This document shows, piece by piece, positions 1 through 8,491 of a stretch of DNA of 64,000 nt (position 1 is the first letter of the stretch; every line of letters starts with the position of its first letter). This DNA is from an uncultured Pseudoteredinibacter sp. (GTDB lineage Bacteria > Pseudomonadota > Gammaproteobacteria > Pseudomonadales > Cellvibrionaceae). The DNA lies in NCBI RefSeq assembly GCF_947502065.1, contig NZ_CANMYE010000001.1, positions 1,535,726 through 1,599,725 on the forward strand, given 5' to 3'. The position numbers and the translations under genes were made by a program. The notes under the pieces were generated by a model. That model saw only the letters and a list, made by a program, of their open reading frames with translations, did no database searches and was not told where the DNA came from.

Positions 1-325
1 TCAGAATATTTCTTTATAAGCTAACTCGATATTCAATACAAAAATTTTTATCTTTGTAATTTAATCACTTGCGTTCTGATACTACGCTGAATCGTGAAGA
101 ACTCGCGCCAAGTGCTTGTAGCCATGACTCGCTTTAGCTCAATACTACACCCTATAGTAATAGAGGCTAAATTAAAAAGCCCATTACATGAAATAACAGC
201 TTTCAAGGTCGGCCTGATAAGGGTACATGGTATATAAGCAACATTACTTTGCCCTATGTTTTGCCCTAGATATAGCTAAACGTTAGAATGGTGCGTTTAT
301 AGCCTATTGTGACACCACTGTTTTT
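1..325. other. Intergenic region upstream of pabB
   Basis: AT-rich stretch with no open reading frame that looks coding on either strand. It should contain the pabB promoter, but I see no promoter hexamers clear enough to call and no regulatory palindrome. Confidence 0.5.
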
Positions 326-1708
326 ATGCTTTGCTTTGACCTACCCTACTTCACGGACAGCGCCGACCTTTTTCAGCGAATCGCAAAATTACCCGGTGCC
401 ATTTGGTTTGACAGCTGCGCGCACGGCCCTCGTAGTGGACGTTACGATATTATGTCCGCCCAACCTATCCGCACCATAAGTGTAGAAGCAGGCAAATGCC
501 TTATAGAGGAGAAAGGGCAGCAGCAAGAACATCACGGTGATTTTTTTGAGTTGCTTGAGAAGCAAATTGCCTCACTGCCAAGCGAATGCTCTAACACCCA
601 TATTTTTTGTGGCGGATTATTGGGCTACATCTCTTATGATCTAGGCATGCAGCTGCCTTTCAATTGCGTAAAAAGGCCTAGCAATAAAAGCTATATCGCT
701 GATGCCCATATGGGCTTGTATGGCTGGGCAATTGTGCAAGATCACCACAGCCAGCGAGCCTGGTGTCTAGGGCCAGACCTTGGGGTAGAGCAGCAACAGC
801 AAATGACCAAAGTGGTAGAGGCCTGTCAGAGTAAGACCTGGCCAAAAGTCACCAAGAGCTACCAATGCAGTAACTTCGAAGCACAAATCAGTAAAACTCA
901 ATACCAAGCAAACATCAACAAGATTCAAGATTACATCCAAGCTGGCGATTGCTACCAAGTTAACTTTGCACAACAATTTAGCGCTGATTTTTCGGGCGAT
1001 TCCTTAAGCGCTTACTTAACACTAAGGCAGGCACTACCCTCACCCTTTAGTGGCTATTTGAAGTTAGAAAAAGGCAGCATATTAAGCCACTCACCAGAGC
1101 GCTTTATTCGCGTACAAGGTGAGCAGGTAGAGACCAAGCCAATCAAAGGAACCATCGCGCGCGGAGATAGCGCAGAACAAGACCTGGAACTAGCCCAAAA
1201 ATTACAAAACAGCGAAAAAGATCGGGCCGAAAACTTGATGATTGTGGACTTGTTAAGAAACGATCTAAGTCGTAATTGCAAGCTAGGCAGCGTTCGGGTT
1301 CCAGAGCTGTTTGCCTTAGAAAGCTACCCCAATGTACACCATCTAGTCAGCACGATAACCGGTACTCTAAAAGAAGACAGCAGCGCCATCGAACTGCTAA
1401 AGGACAGCTTTCCTGGCGGATCCATCACTGGCGCCCCGAAAAAGCGAGCTATGGAGATCATTGCCGAGCTCGAGCGGGAGCCGCGCTCTATTTATTGCGG
1501 CAGCATGGTATATATCAGTGCAAATGGAAATATGGACAGCTCAATTACTATTCGCACCTTATTGGATGATGGCGAAGGCCAAATTCACTGCTGGGGCGGC
1601 GGAGGCATCACCGCTGATTCCTCAAGCGAAGGTGAATACCAAGAAAGCCTCACCAAAGTCATGAAGCTAATGACCAGCCTGCAGAACCATTCAAAGGACA
1701 GCAAATAA
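326..1708 (+). CDS. pabB: Aminodeoxychorismate synthase component I (PabB)
   Basis: Converts chorismate to 4-amino-4-deoxychorismate with ammonia from the PabA glutaminase, the first step to p-aminobenzoate and folate; cytosolic. The 460-residue length fits the family. The N-terminal half is the anthranilate-synthase-I N-terminal domain; the chorismate-binding domain spans about residues 190-450. The PIKGT motif puts a lysine at residue 274, the position of the lysine nucleophile that distinguishes PabB from TrpE, and SFPGGSITGAPK with a C-terminal WGGGGITADSSSEGEY stretch completes the active site. The start is the ATG at 326; no Shine-Dalgarno sequence is obvious. It appears monocistronic, without pabA or pabC next to it. 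Confidence 0.93.
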   Translation: MLCFDLPYFTDSADLFQRIAKLPGAIWFDSCAHGPRSGRYDIMSAQPIRTISVEAGKCLIEEKGQQQEHHGDFFELLEKQIASLPSECSNTHIFCGGLLGYISYDLGMQLPFNCVKRPSNKSYIADAHMGLYGWAIVQDHHSQRAWCLGPDLGVEQQQQMTKVVEACQSKTWPKVTKSYQCSNFEAQISKTQYQANINKIQDYIQAGDCYQVNFAQQFSADFSGDSLSAYLTLRQALPSPFSGYLKLEKGSILSHSPERFIRVQGEQVETKPIKGTIARGDSAEQDLELAQKLQNSEKDRAENLMIVDLLRNDLSRNCKLGSVRVPELFALESYPNVHHLVSTITGTLKEDSSAIELLKDSFPGGSITGAPKKRAMEIIAELEREPRSIYCGSMVYISANGNMDSSITIRTLLDDGEGQIHCWGGGGITADSSSEGEYQESLTKVMKLMTSLQNHSKDSK

Positions 1709-1896
1709 AGACACTCCTCCCACATAAGAGGGGTTCACACCGAATTAGCCGCTAACTTCTCGCCTAATAGCGTGCAACGAAATCAAAAGAAGAAAAGGAA
1801 AACCGAGCTTAGCTAAGGGCGCCTAAGCGCTCCTCGCAATGCAAGATCGCTTTAAGCAAGCAGTTTCACACAACTACCCCACTCAAAGCGATCGAC

Positions 1897-1928
1897 GCTG
1901 CTATAAAAATAGGGATTTTTATAGCAGC
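1897..1928 (-). terminator. Terminator of the 1939-4509 receptor gene
   Basis: Perfect 14-bp inverted repeat (arms 1897-1910 and 1915-1928, loop AGGG). The arms carry A5 and T5 tracts, so it can terminate in either direction. It sits 11 nt past the stop codon of the minus-strand TonB-dependent receptor, and pabB approaches from the other side. Confidence 0.75.
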
Positions 1929-1938
1929 AGCAGGCTGA

Positions 1939-4509
1939 TCAGAAACGATAACCTAGATCCACACCTACCATACGAGGTAAGCGACGAGCTACAGTATGAG
2001 AACCGACAGCACTACCAGGGCCAGTGTAATCCAACAGATCTTCTTCGTCGGTTAGATTATTTGCCCACAAAGCAACACTCCAAGTGTCATCAGAGCTGAT
2101 TAAAGTAGCACGAGCATTCACAGTGAAATAATCTTCAATTTCTTCACCGCGTAACTGACCGATACGATCATCAACCCAGTTGTAGTCAGCGCGCAATACC
2201 AAATCACCTACATCAGTTACTGGGATGGTGTACTCACCCATGATGTAGAACTTGTGCTCAGGTGTGTTGGCCAATGGCTCACCAGTCTGATCACGCTCAC
2301 CAAAGATTACATCGTAACGAGTAATTTCAGTATCTAAGAAGCTGTAGTTAGCCGACAAGAAGAATGCATCAGTAACAGACCAATACAACTCCATATCAAC
2401 GCCCTTACCTTCAGCATCAGCTGTAGTAATGTTGTAGCTTGGAATCGCATTAGCAGGACCGATCAATTGCAGATCTTGCTTATTGTCATACTCATAAAAG
2501 TAAGCAGCAACGTTATAACGCAGTTCGCCTTCTAGGAAATCGCCCTTAAAGCCAATTTCATAGTTGGTCACTTCTTCCTGATCGAAAGTTGGCTCAATAC
2601 CCGGACCAAAGCTTAAGCTGTTAAAACCACCGGACTTAAAGCCCGTTGCTACACTACCGTAAACCATCGCATTTTGACTGAAGAAATAATCAAGCACTAA
2701 TCGGCCAGATAACGCATCCCAATCTTCATCGTATTGCTGTACGACATTGCCGCCATCAATACCTGAATTAAAGAAGAAAACACCTAGCGGTAATGGCTGA
2801 CCAAGAATATTAGTTACTAAATTATTAGCAGGGTTATAACCTGTTTGAACCGTAAAGCTCTTCTCGTCATAGGTATAACGCAAGCCTGCACTGAGGTTCA
2901 TATCGTCATTAACGGCATAGGTGAAATCGGTATACAAAGCACTACTCTCGTAAGTACCAGTATTGCGCACAGATTCCTGCCAAGTTGGGTTATTGTTAAT
3001 ACGCGCTTGAATCTGTGGCAACATACAACCACCAATCGCGGCAAAGGCACCGGCAGAGGCTGCAACATCACCCGCATTCGTTGGGCCACAGCTTACAATA
3101 TGCAAAGCACCAAATGGGCTAGCTGGGTTAAATGGGTTTGGCGTAGCGGCATATGCAGAGAACAAGAAGCTTGAAAGCGCTAAGCCTTCTAAGCCAGCAC
3201 CCGCCAAAGTACTACGAACGCCATTAACCACTTCAGCAACTTCTTGCTCGGTGGAATTAGCATCGATACCTAGTTGTGCACCAGTAATCTGCAAAGGAGT
3301 TCCAGCCAAGGCATTCGGATCGGCTAACAAGGCATTATAAATTGCGAAGTTTTCCAACATGCTGGTGGTAGCGGTTGCTTCAGTAATGTGATCGACATGC
3401 TCTTTACTGTAGGCCAAACCTACCGTCCACTTAAGATCGTTCCAATCACCGACTAGACGAAATTCTTGTGAAAACTGATCTTGGTCATCAATGTTTTCAG
3501 AGGCAAAGTAATGGGAAGGATCAGAAGAACCATCTTCGTCATTGATGAAGTTTACATTCATTGAGCGAAAAGCCGTGATCGAAGTAAAAGTCGCGCTTTC
3601 GAACTCGTGATTAACTTCTAGTGAAGTACCAAATAGGTCACGCTCTTCCAGTGAAGTTTCATCTAGAGACACATCGCCGTAAAGGTCGTAAGCACCTTCT
3701 ACATTACCCGCTGCATAAACGCTTTCGGTAGTGGTATAGACGGTACCAGAATTTTGCGAAAGCTCGCTGTACTCGCCACGCCAAATGACTTCAGTGTTAT
3801 CACTAGCATCCCAACGAATAGCCGCACGTACAGACTGGCTGTCAACATCGTTTAAATCTGGGCCATTATTGTTGTTCAAATAGCCATTGCGGTTATTTAC
3901 GGTACCACTAAGGCGTGCTGCTACCGTATCGCTAATAGGCTGATTTACGGAAAAACTAAATTTCTTTTTACCGTAGTTACCCAAACTTAGATTTACTGAA
4001 CGCTCAGCCTCATCGCCTGGTTTTTTGGTAATGTAGTGAATCGCACCACCGGTGGCATTGCGGCCAAACAAGGTGCCCTGTGGGCCCTTCAAAATTTCGA
4101 TGCGTTCAACATCTTCTAGTGGAATCTCTGCACCAGCACCACGAGCGGCGTAAACACCATCCACATAAAGCGCGACAGCAGGATCAGAACCTACGGTGAA
4201 GTCATCAGTTTGAATACCACGCACATTATAATTTGGCTGCGTAACACTCTCATTGTTCATTTCAACACCAGCCGTGGCACGACCGATATCACTGATGCTT
4301 TCAGCACCCATCTCTTTTAGCGCATCACCGCTAAAAGCAGAAATAGAAATAGGTACATCTTGCAAATTTTGCTCACGCTTCTGTGCAGTTACAACAACTT
4401 CTTCCAACAAAGAAGACGCTTGTACCCAAACAGGCGCAGCGGTTACGGCGCTAAAAGCAACCGCAACAGACAGACTTTTTACGGGAAACGGAATTCGATT
4501 GTGTTTCAT
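1939..4509 (-). CDS. TonB-dependent outer-membrane receptor
   Basis: Outer-membrane beta-barrel that imports a ligand (siderophore, cobalamin, carbohydrate or other; not predictable here) using TonB energy. The 856-residue product has a signal peptide (about residues 1-31), then EEVVVTAQKR, the TonB-box-like start of the large receptor class common in marine gammaproteobacteria and sphingomonads. The plug follows (NVRGIQTDD, LKGPQGTLFGRNATGG), then the barrel, ending in a terminal Phe (GYRF) as outer-membrane barrels do. Around residues 385-510 there is an unusually Ala-rich insertion containing two cysteines, probably an extracellular loop. It lies downstream of a second receptor on the same strand with a 441-bp gap and a terminator between them, so it is probably transcribed separately. 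Confidence 0.9.
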   Translation of the reverse strand: MKHNRIPFPVKSLSVAVAFSAVTAAPVWVQASSLLEEVVVTAQKREQNLQDVPISISAFSGDALKEMGAESISDIGRATAGVEMNNESVTQPNYNVRGIQTDDFTVGSDPAVALYVDGVYAARGAGAEIPLEDVERIEILKGPQGTLFGRNATGGAIHYITKKPGDEAERSVNLSLGNYGKKKFSFSVNQPISDTVAARLSGTVNNRNGYLNNNNGPDLNDVDSQSVRAAIRWDASDNTEVIWRGEYSELSQNSGTVYTTTESVYAAGNVEGAYDLYGDVSLDETSLEERDLFGTSLEVNHEFESATFTSITAFRSMNVNFINDEDGSSDPSHYFASENIDDQDQFSQEFRLVGDWNDLKWTVGLAYSKEHVDHITEATATTSMLENFAIYNALLADPNALAGTPLQITGAQLGIDANSTEQEVAEVVNGVRSTLAGAGLEGLALSSFLFSAYAATPNPFNPASPFGALHIVSCGPTNAGDVAASAGAFAAIGGCMLPQIQARINNNPTWQESVRNTGTYESSALYTDFTYAVNDDMNLSAGLRYTYDEKSFTVQTGYNPANNLVTNILGQPLPLGVFFFNSGIDGGNVVQQYDEDWDALSGRLVLDYFFSQNAMVYGSVATGFKSGGFNSLSFGPGIEPTFDQEEVTNYEIGFKGDFLEGELRYNVAAYFYEYDNKQDLQLIGPANAIPSYNITTADAEGKGVDMELYWSVTDAFFLSANYSFLDTEITRYDVIFGERDQTGEPLANTPEHKFYIMGEYTIPVTDVGDLVLRADYNWVDDRIGQLRGEEIEDYFTVNARATLISSDDTWSVALWANNLTDEEDLLDYTGPGSAVGSHTVARRLPRMVGVDLGYRF

Positions 4510-4950
4510 ACTCTTCTCAAAAATATTTTGTTCTAAAAATAAGCAATCGCTAAAACAACAAAAAGCGCAGCATTATAGAACAATAGAAATCGCAATCGCT
4601 TGCCGAGACGACCATATGAACTGTCATTTTTAACCAACTCTCTTTACACACAAAGCAAGTTGATCACTTGGTCGACAACCAGTGCGTAATACGTACTATT
4701 TTAGGCACACACTGTTTCCCATTCGAAAAAAGTAAATGATATTTTTTGACGAAAATATGACATTAGAAGCCGGAGAAATACGAGCATATAGCTCATGGCG
4801 TATTCTTTAAACAAAAGGATTTGGGATGTTAATCTGCCCAGTCAGAAAAATTATTCTCATCTAAACTACAAATAAACAATCAAAGGCATTTCAGCAAAAC
4901 ATAAAAAACCGGCACTAGGCCGGTTTTCCTGTTCGCTAATTTTCAGTTAA
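4510..4950. other. Intergenic region between the two receptor genes
   Basis: 441 bp holding the leader and promoter of the 1939-4509 receptor and, at its high end, the terminator of the 4951-7539 receptor. I see no Fur box, riboswitch-like structure or convincing small gene. Confidence 0.5.
4905..4927 (-). terminator. Terminator of the 4951-7539 receptor gene
   Basis: Hairpin with 9-nt arms (AAAACCGGC at 4905-4913, GCCGGTTTT at 4919-4927). On the minus strand it is followed by a T-tract, 23 nt past the receptor stop codon: a typical Rho-independent terminator. Confidence 0.75.
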
Positions 4951-7539
4951 TTAAAAATCAGCACTTACACGCATGTACCAAAAGGCGCCGTTAAAGCCAA
5001 ATGGAGAAGTTACTGCATATTGCTGGCCCAAGAAGCCCAATACGCCATTACCTTCTCTGTCTGGATATTCATCAAAGATGTTTTCACCACCGATGGCAAC
5101 GGTGTATTTATCATCAAAGACAACACGTGCTTCCAAGTCTACCAATACTGCACTGCCATAATCGAAGACATCGCTACCATCACCTGGGCCAAATAAGCCA
5201 CCGGTAGATTTCCAATCGCCGTAGCGATTTACGCGTAGTAGGCCTTCAAAGATGTCCTGGCTGTAGTTGAAGCTAAGAACAGAGTTGTGCTCTGGTACTT
5301 GATTCTCCAAATCGAAAACTCGACCTTGGTTTATCGTACCTGACTTAACATCGGATACTTCCTGCTGGTTGTAGTTGTGGCGGAAATCCACATCTAACAT
5401 ACCCTGGCCCACTTCAAATGAAGAGTGGATGTTTAAGTCAATACCAGAAACATTAGACTCAAAGCCATTCACGAAGAAGTTACCATTACTGCCCAACAAC
5501 AAATCAGCATTAGGAATATTGGCCGCTTTTAGCTTCGCTAGCTCGTCATCACCAATGGTGAAGTTTTGCAGAGCGATACGATCTTCGATAGTAATATCGT
5601 AGAAGTCCATGGTAATGGTTGTGTTATCACCTGGGGTGTAAACAAAACCAATGGTGAAGCTGGTGGATTCTTCTGGATCAAGATCCTGCGCGCCCAGTGC
5701 AACCGCGATTGGATGATTTACCGGATAAGTACCACTTGGAATCAAGTTACCGCTTGAATCAGAAGTTGTGGTTACGTTCAGAGTGTTAACCTGGCCAGGC
5801 GTTGGAGCGCGGAAACCAGTGTTAGCGGTAGCACGCACAGCAAACTGCTCGGTGAATTCGTAACGACCAGAAATCTTCCAATCTAGCGTCGAGCCAAACT
5901 CTTCGAAGTCCTCATAGCGTAGCGCTACCGCTGCAGAAAGCTGCTCAGTAATATCAGTTTCAGCATCTACATAGAAGGCATAACTTTCACTGTCGAAAGT
6001 ACCTGCAGACTCAACAGGGAATCCTTGGAAACCATCTGAACCTAAGCCAAAGATTGTGGTAGTTGGACCAGCCTGAATAGAAGCCGCGTCACCCGCACCA
6101 ATGGTGTAAGACTCTTCACGCCACTCAAAACCAAAACCTAAGTTAAGCGGTGAATCATCCCAAGTTTTAACAAAATCAGCATTCAAGCTAGATTCTTCTT
6201 GGGTCAGAGTACCTGGCTTAAAGCTGGTTGGTGACAGACGACCTAAGCTTGGGTTAATACTTTGCTGAAGTACGTATTCAACTTCATTTTCAGCAGAACG
6301 AACACGAACATCCCAGCTCAAGTTTGGATTGAACTCGCCCTTAGCACCCAACACTACGCTGTAATCGCTAATGTTTGCACCAAACAATGGACTATAACCA
6401 CCGGGGAATAACTCGTGAATCGGGTTACGCAATACATAACCGCTTGGGCTATTGCTGTCAGCTGTTAGGTAATCTGCTGGATTCAAACCTTGGTTAACAA
6501 TGCTATTTACAATATCGGCAGAAGCGTTATCCGGCAAACCGTCGCCATCGGCATCAATCTGCAAGGTAGTACGAGCACCGATATTCTGCTGATCAGCGGC
6601 GTTTGGCAGTACTGGAGTACGGTAGAAGAAACCCGATAAGGTCTCATTGTCTAGGTAAGAAACGTTACCGTAAACTTCTGTGGTTTCATTCAACTCGATA
6701 CCGGCGTTTACAAAGAACTTCAACGCTTCGATATCTGGATCACCCCAACGTTGACCAAAGCCGTTATAAGGCACTAGGTTATCACCAACAATATCGCCAA
6801 CTGAGGCGGCATCAGGACGCGGAGTACCACGACTGGTGATATCAGAAGCGCTGTACTCGACAGTGGTATTAATGAAACCGTTTTCAGTTAATGGCAAACC
6901 AAAGTTTGCACTAACCATTGAGCGCTCGCCATCGCCTTCACTGTACTCACCGTACTGTGCAGCTAAGCTAAAGCCTTCGTCAGAGTCATTTAAAACAAGG
7001 TTTACAACACCCGCAATCGCATCGGATCCATACTGGGCTGATGCACCATCACGAAGTACTTCTACGCGCTTAATTGCAGCAGATGGAAAAGCCGAGAAAT
7101 CAACACCTTGTGAACCTTGGTTAGTGGTCCCAAGAGGAGCCAACTGCAAGTTCACCAAAGCTGAGCGATGACGACGGGTACCATTTACGGTTACTAAAGT
7201 GTGGTCTGGGGATAAATTACGCAAAGTCACCGGGCGAACAAATGCGGTACCGTCCGCAATTGGGAAGCGCTGAGTATTCAGCGAAGGAGCGACCTTGGTT
7301 AATGAATCGGTTAAGTTAAAAGAAGCTTGTTGGCCTAGCTCACTACCACCCATAACATCAATTGGCGATAACGTTTCTTCTGGGGACAAACCTTCTTTAC
7401 GAGTACCAATGGTAACAACTTCTTCAATTAGCTGATCATCACCGTTGGTTTGCGCTACCGTGGTATTTGCACTGGCAGCGATGGCAATCGCTAGAGCCGA
7501 TTTTAAAAACAGGCGCTGCGAACTGTCGCGGTTGAACAT
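4951..7539 (-). CDS. TonB-dependent outer-membrane receptor
   Basis: Second outer-membrane TonB-dependent transporter, 862 residues from the chosen start; substrate unknown. After a signal peptide ending near TTVAQ comes a TonB-box-like IEEVVTIGTRKEG, a plug with VLRDGASAQYGSDAIAGVVNLVL, and a long barrel ending in SADF with the terminal Phe. The QYGSDAIAGVVN plug motif places it in a different receptor subfamily from its neighbour, so the pair is not a recent tandem duplication. The start is the ATG at 7539, preceded by GGAGAG at good spacing; a TTG nine codons further upstream would put extra charged residues before the signal peptide. Confidence 0.9.
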   Translation of the reverse strand: MFNRDSSQRLFLKSALAIAIAASANTTVAQTNGDDQLIEEVVTIGTRKEGLSPEETLSPIDVMGGSELGQQASFNLTDSLTKVAPSLNTQRFPIADGTAFVRPVTLRNLSPDHTLVTVNGTRRHRSALVNLQLAPLGTTNQGSQGVDFSAFPSAAIKRVEVLRDGASAQYGSDAIAGVVNLVLNDSDEGFSLAAQYGEYSEGDGERSMVSANFGLPLTENGFINTTVEYSASDITSRGTPRPDAASVGDIVGDNLVPYNGFGQRWGDPDIEALKFFVNAGIELNETTEVYGNVSYLDNETLSGFFYRTPVLPNAADQQNIGARTTLQIDADGDGLPDNASADIVNSIVNQGLNPADYLTADSNSPSGYVLRNPIHELFPGGYSPLFGANISDYSVVLGAKGEFNPNLSWDVRVRSAENEVEYVLQQSINPSLGRLSPTSFKPGTLTQEESSLNADFVKTWDDSPLNLGFGFEWREESYTIGAGDAASIQAGPTTTIFGLGSDGFQGFPVESAGTFDSESYAFYVDAETDITEQLSAAVALRYEDFEEFGSTLDWKISGRYEFTEQFAVRATANTGFRAPTPGQVNTLNVTTTSDSSGNLIPSGTYPVNHPIAVALGAQDLDPEESTSFTIGFVYTPGDNTTITMDFYDITIEDRIALQNFTIGDDELAKLKAANIPNADLLLGSNGNFFVNGFESNVSGIDLNIHSSFEVGQGMLDVDFRHNYNQQEVSDVKSGTINQGRVFDLENQVPEHNSVLSFNYSQDIFEGLLRVNRYGDWKSTGGLFGPGDGSDVFDYGSAVLVDLEARVVFDDKYTVAIGGENIFDEYPDREGNGVLGFLGQQYAVTSPFGFNGAFWYMRVSADF

Positions 7540-7936
7540 GGATGCTCTCCTATCACATTGACCCAATCGGGCCGATTATTATTCTTAGAGAGGCGCGGCA
7601 GAAGGTTTAAAACCATTATTATCACTACCGGCCCGCTATGGTGCCGCGCTGATTCTTTATATTGCGCTTCTGCTTAGACGGCAGAAACACAGGAAATGAT
7701 TAAGTCTTATTGCTCAATCACCGACCAGCGCTGACATTGCAGCAATTATTACAGTTTTAAATTGAAATATATATCTAAAATATTGCACAAAAGTGCTCAT
7801 TTATTTCGATAAAAACATTAGAAAAGCCTAATCTTATTCGATTTAGCTATTTTTGCAGCACTTTGTAAAAAAAATCCCGCTAAAGGTAGCGGGATTTTTT
7901 GCGGGTAAAGCCACTCTTGCAAGCAGGTTTTGTGGA
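7540..7936. other. Intergenic region between ccm operon end and receptor
   Basis: About 400 bp containing the receptor promoter region and, near 7869-7900, the terminator that closes the ccm operon. I found no coding sequence: in particular no ccmH or ccmI remnant. Confidence 0.5.
7869..7900 (-). terminator. Terminator of the ccm operon
   Basis: Perfect inverted repeat with 14-nt arms (7869-7882 and 7887-7900, loop AAGG): a GC-rich stem flanked by A6 and T6. It lies 36 nt past the dsbE stop codon and marks the transcriptional end of the ccm genes. Confidence 0.8.
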
Positions 7937-8467
7937 TTATTTTGTATTTAACTGCTCAATAATCGGTAAGAAATCACGCGCCCAGACTTTATCGTCCACC
8001 ACTCCGACATGTTTATGGCGGATAAATCCTTGTTGATCTACCAAATAAGATTCAGGGGCCCCAAATACACCAAGATCCAAACCTAAACGGCCGTCACGAT
8101 CCATCACGCTAAACGCATAAGGGTCTTTTAGATCTTTTAGCCACTGACGTGCCGCATCGGGTTGATCTTTATAATTAACACCAACAATACGTACGCCCTG
8201 CTCGGCTAACTCTAACAAATACGGATGTTCAACTCGGCAGACAACACACCAAGTCGCCCATACATTAACCAAGGTTACCTGCCCTTTTAGATCATTTTGA
8301 TTTTTCAGCTGCTGCTCATCTTTCAGTATCGGCAAACTAAATTGCGGGAAAGCTTTGTCTTTGAGGGCCGAAGGCATCGCCGTCGGATCAAGTGAAAGGC
8401 CTTTCCACAATAATGCCGCCAGGGCGACAAATATGGCTAATGGAACAAAAAGCTTTAATCGAGCCAT
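7937..8467 (-). CDS. dsbE: Cytochrome c maturation thiol:disulfide protein CcmG/DsbE
   Basis: Membrane-anchored periplasmic thioredoxin that keeps apocytochrome c haem-binding cysteines reduced for ligation in System I cytochrome c maturation. 176 residues: an N-terminal anchor (about 6-22), then a thioredoxin fold with the redox motif WCVVC (Cys74, Cys77) followed by RVEHP, a CcmG signature. The predicted cis-proline loop is at GVFGAPESYLVD, ending in the usual FIRHKHVG strand. It is the last gene of the ccm operon, 24 nt after ccmF. In related bacteria ccmH and ccmI normally follow; here a terminator does. Confidence 0.92.
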   Translation of the reverse strand: MARLKLFVPLAIFVALAALLWKGLSLDPTAMPSALKDKAFPQFSLPILKDEQQLKNQNDLKGQVTLVNVWATWCVVCRVEHPYLLELAEQGVRIVGVNYKDQPDAARQWLKDLKDPYAFSVMDRDGRLGLDLGVFGAPESYLVDQQGFIRHKHVGVVDDKVWARDFLPIIEQLNTK

Positions 8468-8491
8468 GAAATCTCCGTGTATTACAAGCTG

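Noticed and set aside
4253..4633. Plus-strand 126-codon reading frame over the start of the first receptor
   Set aside because: It is antisense to the receptor signal peptide and plug and continues into AT-rich leader DNA without protein-like composition.
1939..7539. Recent tandem duplication of TonB-dependent receptors
   Set aside because: The two receptors differ in TonB-box region, plug motifs and barrel; they belong to different subfamilies.
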